DNA of 34,010 bases, from positions 1-34,010 of the forward strand of contig PBIE01000033.1 of assembly GCA_002720375.1 (NCBI GenBank), given 5' to 3'. The notes under the pieces are model-generated. The model was given only the letters and a program-made list of their open reading frames with translations, did not search any database and was not told where the DNA came from. The position numbers and the translations under genes are program-made. Shown here piece after piece: positions 9,176 to 16,133 of the stretch; position 1 is the first letter of the stretch, and every line of letters starts with the position of its first letter. Origin of the DNA: Crocinitomicaceae bacterium. GTDB taxonomy: Bacteria; Bacteroidota; Bacteroidia; Flavobacteriales_D; Sanyastnellaceae.

Positions 9176-9745
9176 ATGGTCGAGAAGTGGGTTTTCGTCG
9201 TGGGCTATATGGGGGCTGGAAAAAGCACCAGTGGCTTGAGGCTGGCCAAATTGATGAACCTGCCGTTCTTCGATACGGATTCAGCGCTTCGCGAGCGCCA
9301 CGAATGCAGCATTTCAACCCTCTTTGATCAGCAAGGTGAGGCGGCATTTCGACGCATGGAGTGCGAGATTTTACGCGAGTTGGTGGCTTCCAACCCAAGG
9401 GGTCTCATTTCGACAGGGGGAGGAACGCCATGCCACGGGGCCAACATGGATTTTATGAGAGACAACGGCACGGTTGTGTATTTGAAAATGCCGGCTGAGT
9501 CCTTGGTTGAGAGGTTGCGCGGTCGGGCTGATCAACGGCCTTTGCTTGCGGGATTGGTTGCGGATGAGATGTTGACCTTTGTGACGGATCACCTTGCCCA
9601 AAGGTCGGTCCATTATGAACGCGCCGACATCACCGTCGATGCTCGGCATTTCGATTTGGACCGCATGAAATCAGTTCGCAGCCTGATTGAGGGGCGGACC
9701 TGGTTCAATCCATCAGAACCGCCTCGTCAGGACCGGGACCACTGA
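9176..9745 (+). CDS. aroK: Shikimate kinase
   Basis: Walker A GYMGAGKST, FFDTDSALRERHECSISTLFDQQGEAAFRRMECEIL, STGGGTPC. ATG 9176 preferred over TTG 9161. Confidence 0.92.
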   Translation: MVEKWVFVVGYMGAGKSTSGLRLAKLMNLPFFDTDSALRERHECSISTLFDQQGEAAFRRMECEILRELVASNPRGLISTGGGTPCHGANMDFMRDNGTVVYLKMPAESLVERLRGRADQRPLLAGLVADEMLTFVTDHLAQRSVHYERADITVDARHFDLDRMKSVRSLIEGRTWFNPSEPPRQDRDH

Positions 9746-10247
9746 GCCTGACGTCGATGTGCGCCTTGAGGTTGGTGCTCAGGCTTTTACCGACATAATC
9801 TGCCCGAACCGGGAAACGCCGATGGATGCGGTCCACCAGAACGCAGGTGCCCAGGTGGGCGGGACGCGCGGGCAGCATATGGGCGACGGCATGCAGCAGG
9901 GTCCGGCCGCTGTTCAAGACATCGTCCACAACGATGACCACAGAGCCGGCGAGGGCGCCTGCATCGCAGGGTTCGCCATTTGCCCCAGCAAGAGCTATGG
10001 GGTGGTCCAAGGGGGTGTCTTTGTCCATTTTCAGGATGCAGTCCACGATTTCATTGGACGCGATGTCCCGCAATGCGGAGGAGATCCTGCGCGCAAGAAC
10101 CTCACCTTGCCCATTTATCGCTACCACAGTCAATTGCCCGGCATTGTGATGGTCCTCGAGAATCTGCCTTGCAATTCTCTCCACACAGCGGTTGATGCGC
10201 TGTGCGTCGAGGATCACGGCTTCTTGGTTGGTGGTCTCCGCAGTCAT
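9705..10247 (-). CDS. Phosphoribosyltransferase family protein (PyrR-like)
   Basis: PRPP-binding loop VVIVVDDVLNSGRTLLHAV plus the PyrR-like VAINGQGEVLARRI pattern. Start overlaps the upstream stop as ATGA at 10244-10247. Confidence 0.87.
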   Translation of the reverse strand: MTAETTNQEAVILDAQRINRCVERIARQILEDHHNAGQLTVVAINGQGEVLARRISSALRDIASNEIVDCILKMDKDTPLDHPIALAGANGEPCDAGALAGSVVIVVDDVLNSGRTLLHAVAHMLPARPAHLGTCVLVDRIHRRFPVRADYVGKSLSTNLKAHIDVRLSGPGPDEAVLMD

Positions 10248-11884
10248 GATTCAGCAATTTCGGGTTTTCCATTTGTTTGCAATGCCAAAGTCGGGTCGAA
10301 TTCCAACAAGGCCACAGCCTCGACGTGGGCGGTGTGCGGAAATTGGTCGACCAATTTGAAGGCTTTCATCCCATAGCCGGCCTCGCGAAGTGTGACCAAG
10401 TCACGCGCTTGAGTAGCGGGATTACAACTGACATAGACGATTCTCTTGGCTCGCAGCCGAATCACTTTGCGAAGGGATTTCGGGCTGATTCCACTTCTCG
10501 GCGGATCCAGGACAATCGTACTGATCCGCCCTTTGTATTCTGGATGATCCAATAAAAACCGACCGACATCGGCTGCGTGAAATTGCAAGCCTTCTGAACC
10601 ATTGCGTGCAGCGCTGCTCCTGGCGTCTTCAATGGCCTCTTCCACAAGGTCCACACCCACCACGGTGGTATTGGGCCCTCCATGCCTTGCCAAAAGCTGG
10701 GCGATGGTCCCCGTTCCGCAGAACAGGTCCATCGTGATGGGGTCAGTGGCCTCCACTTCGGGCTGCGGCTCGGCATACGCATATGCCATGACTTGAGCAT
10801 AGAGACGTTCTGCACATCGCGGGTTGGTCTGAAAAAAGCTTCGCATTCGGATTTCGAATGCGAGACCGTGGAGTTCCTCTACCACATGGTCTCTTCCTGT
10901 GACCATGTGGGTCAGACCATCCCGTGTTTCGACCCGCTCTCCTTTGTCATCGTTTATCGTATGCGTAAGCCCAGCGAGGCGGTGGCCGAGGCGGTCTTTC
11001 AATTTCGCTTCGAAGTCAGCTGAGTCGAAGCGCTCAAGGCCGTCACTCGTCGTCACCAAATTGACGAGCAACTCGTCCGCGGTGAGGCTCCTTCTGACCA
11101 CCAAAAAGCGAAAAAACCCTTCGCGCTTCGGGGCGTGCCAAGGTGGAAGTTCGGTGTCTTTGCACCATTGGCGTATGTCCTTGATTAGCGACTCGAAAAC
11201 CGAGTCAAAGAGTCCGCTGTCACTTTCGATATTCTCCACGGCCCACCATGTGCCACGGGCTTTGAATCCCAAAAAGAAACCGTCTTGGAATTCAGCATCG
11301 GGATCGTCTCCGGGTTGTCTGCCGATGGCAGCAAAGCTGTACTCCATCTTGTTTCGGTAATGGAATCCGGAAGGGGAGTCCACCCAGCCACCATAGCTTG
11401 CTTCCAAGTTGGTGACGCCGCCAATCTTGCGGTATACATCGAGTGTTGTCCGCTCTTTCCATTCCCGTTGCGAAGCGAGGGGAAGCGTGATGTAGGGGGC
11501 ACCGGGTATAGCTTGGAAGGGGCTTTCAATTTCTTCTGGCGCCCTTTGTAGCACTGCTGTGATGCGGGCTTCTGCGTGGCGGCGTTTGCAACGGGAAACC
11601 CTTGCTCGGACGCGTTGGCCCTTGATGGCATTGGGAATGAAAACGGTGAACTCTCCTTCTTCAGTGGGCACTTTTGCGATGCCTTTGCCGCCAAATGCGA
11701 CGTCGAGGATGTCGAGTTCGAGAAGGGTGCCTTTGTGGAAGAGGCGGGACTTACGGGCCAAGGTTCTGAACAATGTGGCAACTGCCTGTGGAGCTGCGAA
11801 AATAGGCCCCGGGACGGTGCTACCTTGGTCTTTATGTTGCGTCTCCTCTTTTTGGGTTTTTCGCTGTGGGTCGGTCTTAGTCAT
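10244..11884 (-). CDS. rlmD: 23S rRNA (uracil-5-)-methyltransferase, RlmD/RumA family
   Basis: TRAM-like N-terminus (LELDILDVAFGGKGIAKV), YRNKMEYSF, MDLFCGTGTIAQLLA, VLDPPRSGI, VSCNPATQARDL, FPHTAHVEAVALL. The exact start is uncertain because the 5' end overlaps the divergent gene. Confidence 0.88.
   Translation of the reverse strand: MTKTDPQRKTQKEETQHKDQGSTVPGPIFAAPQAVATLFRTLARKSRLFHKGTLLELDILDVAFGGKGIAKVPTEEGEFTVFIPNAIKGQRVRARVSRCKRRHAEARITAVLQRAPEEIESPFQAIPGAPYITLPLASQREWKERTTLDVYRKIGGVTNLEASYGGWVDSPSGFHYRNKMEYSFAAIGRQPGDDPDAEFQDGFFLGFKARGTWWAVENIESDSGLFDSVFESLIKDIRQWCKDTELPPWHAPKREGFFRFLVVRRSLTADELLVNLVTTSDGLERFDSADFEAKLKDRLGHRLAGLTHTINDDKGERVETRDGLTHMVTGRDHVVEELHGLAFEIRMRSFFQTNPRCAERLYAQVMAYAYAEPQPEVEATDPITMDLFCGTGTIAQLLARHGGPNTTVVGVDLVEEAIEDARSSAARNGSEGLQFHAADVGRFLLDHPEYKGRISTIVLDPPRSGISPKSLRKVIRLRAKRIVYVSCNPATQARDLVTLREAGYGMKAFKLVDQFPHTAHVEAVALLEFDPTLALQTNGKPEIAES
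11821..11828 (+). promoter_or_regulatory. Candidate -7 element TACCTTGG, 5 nt before ATG 11834
   Basis: TAnnTTTG-like (one mismatch); no clear TTG at -33. Confidence 0.35.
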
Positions 11885-12697
11885 TTAAATCAGGTATGTG
11901 CTCAACACCCGGATGAAATGGCGGTGATGACCTTCAACATTCGCTACGACAATCCAGGAGACCCATTGCCCTGGGATGCGCGTCGGGAAACAGTATTGAG
12001 CACCGTATCGTGGTTTGATTTGTTGGGTTTCCAAGAGGTTCTGAGCAACCAAATGGAGGACTTGGTTGCCGGTTTGGAACGGCACGACTCATATGGCGTG
12101 GGCAGAGACAATGGTGGGGAATGGTTTGCCGAGGAAGGAATGGAGGGGGAGGCTTGTCCTGTTTTTTGGAACAGGGACCGGTTTGACCGGATTCATGCCG
12201 AAACCCTCTGGCTTAGCCCTACAACGAGAATGGTGGGTTCAATCGGATGGGATGCTGCATTGCCTAGGGTGGCGACAGTTGTGGTGCTCCACGACCGACA
12301 AACCGGCAAGCTGATTCGGATCATCAACGCCCACTTCAGCCACATCGGAGAAGCCGCCCGTGAGGCGTCTGCCCACATCCTATCCATGCGAATGGCTGGA
12401 AGCGAAGCGGATGTCAACATCTTGATGGGCGACCTTAATGCAGAGCCGGGTTCTCCCGCGCTCAATGTGCTCAATGCAGGCAGACTTCAGGATTCACATG
12501 ATGCTTCCGAGAAGCGTTGCCGCGACAAAATTGGGACTTACACAGGATTCAACACCGGGGGACTCCGAGGAGCGCCGAGAATAGACCACATTCTTGTAGA
12601 TGGAGGTGAGGTGCTCTGGTATTGCACCGAAGAGCGCATCATTGACGGCTTTTACATCTCAGATCACCTGCCCGTATACATTGCGCTGAAGCCTTGA
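11834..12697 (+). CDS. Secreted endonuclease/exonuclease/phosphatase family protein
   Basis: Signal peptide MLRLLFLGFSLWVGLSHLNQVCAQ, then MTFNIRYDNPGD..W..R, LGFQEVL, NAHFSHIG, ILMGDLNAEPGS, RIDHILVDGG, ISDHLPV. Start refined from 11576 to ATG 11834. Confidence 0.92.
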   Translation: MLRLLFLGFSLWVGLSHLNQVCAQHPDEMAVMTFNIRYDNPGDPLPWDARRETVLSTVSWFDLLGFQEVLSNQMEDLVAGLERHDSYGVGRDNGGEWFAEEGMEGEACPVFWNRDRFDRIHAETLWLSPTTRMVGSIGWDAALPRVATVVVLHDRQTGKLIRIINAHFSHIGEAAREASAHILSMRMAGSEADVNILMGDLNAEPGSPALNVLNAGRLQDSHDASEKRCRDKIGTYTGFNTGGLRGAPRIDHILVDGGEVLWYCTEERIIDGFYISDHLPVYIALKP

Positions 12698-12829
12698 ATG
12701 GTGGGTTTTGGGGGCCATGTTTCTGCGACCTCGCCTATGCGGAGCCAAGAATTGGACCTTGGTTCTGAGTGTCCATTAAAGCGTAGGCCGACAAAAAACA
12801 CGACATAAGTATTATAAATACAGACAAAC

Positions 12830-12860
12830 TTGCATTAAATATGGACTAGAGCTATATTAG
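12830..12860 (+). promoter_or_regulatory. Candidate Bacteroidota promoter TTG-N20-TATATTAG upstream of the 12887 gene
   Basis: TTG at 12830-12832, TATATTAG at 12853-12860 (one mismatch to TAnnTTTG), in an AT-rich patch. Confidence 0.4.
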
Positions 12861-12886
12861 GAGGGGCTAATTAGTAGTTGGGCGCC

Positions 12887-13549
12887 ATGACCCCATTCCT
12901 TCGCTGTCTTTTTCCACTCTTGTTTTATTTGTGCATGTCAGCTCCCTCGCATGCCCAAGGATATTGGAATCCAGATTACAACGCTGATGGAGTTATTAGT
13001 GCGGCAGATCTGACCGGGTTCTTGACCGCATGGCAAATGCCTGCTGATTCTGTTGTCAAGTCGGGCTGGGAGATCCACTGCGATCAAATGATGCAGGGAA
13101 TGGTACCTCTAGACAGTGTTCAATTCATGCTGGCCGCCATGGACATTCAGCTTCGGGAGGATTCAAGCGGGACCATGCAGTTGGACACCGTCTGGGTAGA
13201 TCAAACGTGGATGGTCACCAATATTCCGGTTGAATTCAATCACGTTCGGTTCTTCGGTCCTACGCCGTTTGTGACTGGCCAAGTCAGCTACCATCCGGTG
13301 ACTGACAGCTATGCCTGGTACATGGAATTCAACGAAAGTCTGTTCTTTACGCCCGAGGACAATCCGCTTGGAGAACTTCAAGCGCAGGGTTGGTTTCAGA
13401 ACATCTACGTTTTCGAAGAGCTTTTCCCACATGCCGAGTCCATTCTGCTGTCCTACGGGCAGAGTTGGGAGTTGGCGCCTCGGTATTCCGGCAATGAAGA
13501 GGGTGTAGAAACCTGGACGGTTCTGGATTATTCCTTGACCTTTTACTAA
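12887..13549 (+). CDS. Hypothetical secreted protein with N-terminal EF-hand/dockerin-like loop
   Basis: Signal peptide, then WNPDYNADGVISAADLTGFLTAWQM (D-x-N-x-D-G-x-I-x-x-x-D). Remainder unrecognised. ATG 12887 preferred over TTG 12878. Confidence 0.7.
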   Translation: MTPFLRCLFPLLFYLCMSAPSHAQGYWNPDYNADGVISAADLTGFLTAWQMPADSVVKSGWEIHCDQMMQGMVPLDSVQFMLAAMDIQLREDSSGTMQLDTVWVDQTWMVTNIPVEFNHVRFFGPTPFVTGQVSYHPVTDSYAWYMEFNESLFFTPEDNPLGELQAQGWFQNIYVFEELFPHAESILLSYGQSWELAPRYSGNEEGVETWTVLDYSLTFY

Positions 13550-13591
13550 AGGCCTGTAGAAGGGACAACCTCATCCGGTCGTCTCGTGTTC

Positions 13592-13599
13592 CATCTTTG
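13592..13599 (+). promoter_or_regulatory. Candidate -7 element CATCTTTG, 4 nt before ATG 13604
   Basis: CAnnTTTG followed by TCGC then ATG. Confidence 0.35.
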
Positions 13600-13603
13600 T
13601 CGC

Positions 13604-14632
13604 ATGGGCAACCCCTCCTCATTTTATGTGTCACTTTACCTGAGCCTGACGGTCTTGGGGTTGGCGATGGTGGGGTGTGGGAAAGCCCCTTCTGTTCCCG
13701 AACCGCCGGTTTATTTCGATTTATTGAAGGTGCCTGAAGGGTGGGACGTGCCGGATTTCCCTGTGGACAATGGATTCAACGATGTGCGATGGGCATTGGG
13801 CCGAAGCCTCTTCTTTGATCCCAGGTTGTCTGCAGATGGGGCTGTGAGCTGCGCGACATGTCACCTTCCCGAGCGTGCATTTTCAGCACCGGAGTCAGTC
13901 ACGCCCGGTGCATTCGGTGCGTTAGGAGAGCGGAATGCTGCAACGCTCACCAATGCGGGGTACCAGCCCCACTTCATGTCGGAAGGTGGAGTGCCGACCC
14001 TTGAGATGCAGGTGCTGGTCCCATTGCAAGAACCCACAGAGATGGCACACAACATTGTGACGGCCTGTGAGGAGTTGGTCAATGATTATGCTGTTCAGTC
14101 CGAAGCTGCTTATGGTCGGGGATTGGATCCGTTCGTCATGACCCGAGCCTTGGCGACCTTTCAGCGAAGCCTGATTAGCGGAAATGCACTTTGGGACCGT
14201 TGGCAACGCGGTGCCCCTGTGTCTGAGGCTGTGGAGTTGGGAGGTGAGCTTTTTGGAAAAAACGGATTGGGCTGTGACCGATGTCACCTTCCGCCTTTGT
14301 TCACGACCCACGGTTTTGTCAACAACGGATTGGACTCCATTTCCCTCGATCCGGGCCGTTGGAGGCTGACCGGTGAAGCCTCAGACAGTGGCGCTTTCAA
14401 GATTCCATCTCTGCGTAATATCGGATTTACTGCGCCATACATGCACGATGGGCGTTTTTCGACTCTTGAAGAAGTGTTGGATCATTATGCATCGGGTGGT
14501 GCGGGTCATGCCCACCAAGACAGCTTGATCGCACCGATTGTGCTGTCGAGCCAACAGCGGTCACAGCTTTTGGCCTTCCTTGGCGCACTCAATGACACGG
14601 CCTTTGTACTCGATGCCCGTTGGCAGCGGTGA
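13604..14632 (+). CDS. Di-heme cytochrome c peroxidase / MauG-like lipoprotein
   Basis: Lipobox-like LAMVGCG, two CxxCH motifs (SCATCH, GCDRCH), LGRSLFFDPRLSADGAVSCATCH, KIPSLRNIGFTAPYMHDGRFSTLEEVLDHY. Confidence 0.92.
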   Translation: MGNPSSFYVSLYLSLTVLGLAMVGCGKAPSVPEPPVYFDLLKVPEGWDVPDFPVDNGFNDVRWALGRSLFFDPRLSADGAVSCATCHLPERAFSAPESVTPGAFGALGERNAATLTNAGYQPHFMSEGGVPTLEMQVLVPLQEPTEMAHNIVTACEELVNDYAVQSEAAYGRGLDPFVMTRALATFQRSLISGNALWDRWQRGAPVSEAVELGGELFGKNGLGCDRCHLPPLFTTHGFVNNGLDSISLDPGRWRLTGEASDSGAFKIPSLRNIGFTAPYMHDGRFSTLEEVLDHYASGGAGHAHQDSLIAPIVLSSQQRSQLLAFLGALNDTAFVLDARWQR

Positions 14633-16133
14633 TGGGGTTATCTTCAGGATTGCCTTGAAAGTTCCTTTTGCCTCTATACGGAAAAACCTTCCGGTCCTCG
14701 TTCTACTCGTCATGCCTGGAGTGTTGTATTCTCAGCCGGACAACCCGGGTGAATTGACTTTGGAACCCATGCGTATTTGGATTAAAGCCAATTGGTATGA
14801 CGGGCTCTTCGACGATTTGGGCTACAATCAGGCGCGGATTCAGATGTATGGGTATGTCGACGCCAATGGAGGGCAAATCGAGTGCGTCTACACAGGGTTT
14901 CAGCAGGAGAGCGGGTTTGTCACATATCCCGACCCAATAAATGCCGAACACTTGATTCCCCAGTCCTTTTACGGGTCTGCAAGCCCCATGAAGTCGGATA
15001 TCTGGTCCATTCGTCCATGCCATGGCTCAGCCAATTCGGCCCGCAGCAATGACGGGTACGGTGAAGTGCCCGATGGAAGTGCCCAGTGGTATGGTGTCTC
15101 TTTTGGAGGGGAGTATTTGAGCACAGGCTCCACACCATCTAACCCCGACGATTTCAGCGAAGGGTCTAACAATGTCTGGGAGCCTCGAGAAGAGGTGAAG
15201 GGCGATGTGGCTCGCTCTGTCTTTTATTTCTACACGATGTACCCCACTGAGGCTGGCGACCTGTCCGACTTGGCTGATCCGGCCGTGTTGTACCAATGGC
15301 ACCTGGACGACCCCGTCAATGCTTTGGAATTGAACCGAAACCAACGCATTGAGGTGGCGCAGGGCAACCGCAACCCCTTCATCGATCACCCCGAGTGGGT
15401 TTACGATGCTTGGTTCTGGGAACCCCCGGTGGACGTTCTTGGCTGTACCTCTGGTTCTGCGTGCAACTACAATGCGGAGGCAAATCAGAACGATGGCAGT
15501 TGCATCTTCCTTGGTGACCCCTGTAACGATGGCAATGCGGCGACCTTCAGTGACGTCTACACCGATTGTGACGCGCCAAATTATGGTTGTCAGGGAGAGC
15601 CATTAACTGTGGCCGGGTGCACCTCGGGTTCCGCTTGCAACTTCGACCCATCAGCCAATGAAAACGACGGCAGCTGTGTGTTCGAGGGCGACCCATGTAA
15701 TGACGGGAACGCAATGACGTTCAATGACATGTATACCGACTGTAGCGACGCAGACTACGGTTGTGTGGGAACGCCTGTGACGGTTCCAGGGTGCACGTCG
15801 GGATCGGCCTGTAATTATGACCCTTCGGCCAACCTGAATGACGGGACCTGCCTTTTCGAGGGCGATCCTTGTGACGACGGCGATGCGGCAACCTACGATG
15901 ACATTTACACGGACTGCGATGCTTTGGATTACGGTTGTGAGGGAACACCTTCGGGAACCGATTGCGCCGCGGATTTGGATGGAGATGGGATTGTTGCGGT
16001 CGGAGATGTATTGGCTCTCCTTGGGGAGTTTGGCTGTCTAAGCAGTTGCGAGAACGACATCACAGGTGATGGTCAGGTCACCGCTGCGGACATGCTCGCC
16101 TTGCTCGCAGAGTTTGGCCAAATTTGCGAGTAA
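14613..16133 (+). CDS. Secreted endonuclease I family nuclease with three Cys-rich repeats and a C-terminal double EF-hand (dockerin-like) module
   Basis: NAEHLIPQSFYGSASPMKSDIWSIRPCHGSANSARSNDGYGEV is the endonuclease I pattern; GCTSGSACNY repeats; C-terminal DLDGDGIVAVGD and DITGDGQVTAAD. Start uncertain (14538 or 14613). Confidence 0.87.
   Translation: MPVGSGDGVIFRIALKVPFASIRKNLPVLVLLVMPGVLYSQPDNPGELTLEPMRIWIKANWYDGLFDDLGYNQARIQMYGYVDANGGQIECVYTGFQQESGFVTYPDPINAEHLIPQSFYGSASPMKSDIWSIRPCHGSANSARSNDGYGEVPDGSAQWYGVSFGGEYLSTGSTPSNPDDFSEGSNNVWEPREEVKGDVARSVFYFYTMYPTEAGDLSDLADPAVLYQWHLDDPVNALELNRNQRIEVAQGNRNPFIDHPEWVYDAWFWEPPVDVLGCTSGSACNYNAEANQNDGSCIFLGDPCNDGNAATFSDVYTDCDAPNYGCQGEPLTVAGCTSGSACNFDPSANENDGSCVFEGDPCNDGNAMTFNDMYTDCSDADYGCVGTPVTVPGCTSGSACNYDPSANLNDGTCLFEGDPCDDGDAATYDDIYTDCDALDYGCEGTPSGTDCAADLDGDGIVAVGDVLALLGEFGCLSSCENDITGDGQVTAADMLALLAEFGQICE
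15441..15957 (+). repeat. Three tandem 174-bp (58-aa) coding repeats GCTSGSACN(Y/F)...DGSC...DPC(N/D)DG...YTDC..YGC
   Basis: Repeat starts at 15441, 15615 and 15789, exactly 174 nt apart; aligned by eye. Confidence 0.88.

Noticed and set aside
9687-10376. 229-aa plus-strand ORF opposite the phosphoribosyltransferase and rlmD end
   Set aside because: Antisense shadow ORF in moderately GC-rich coding DNA; no recognisable motifs, while the minus strand encodes clear family signatures.
11185-11781. 198-aa minus-strand ORF in another frame of the rlmD-like gene
   Set aside because: Overlaps the supported frame; Ser/Pro-rich frame-shadow composition.
15441-15957. Regular repeats considered as a CRISPR-like array
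   Set aside because: The 174-bp period is fully in frame, encodes homologous protein repeats and lacks the short-repeat/unique-spacer structure.
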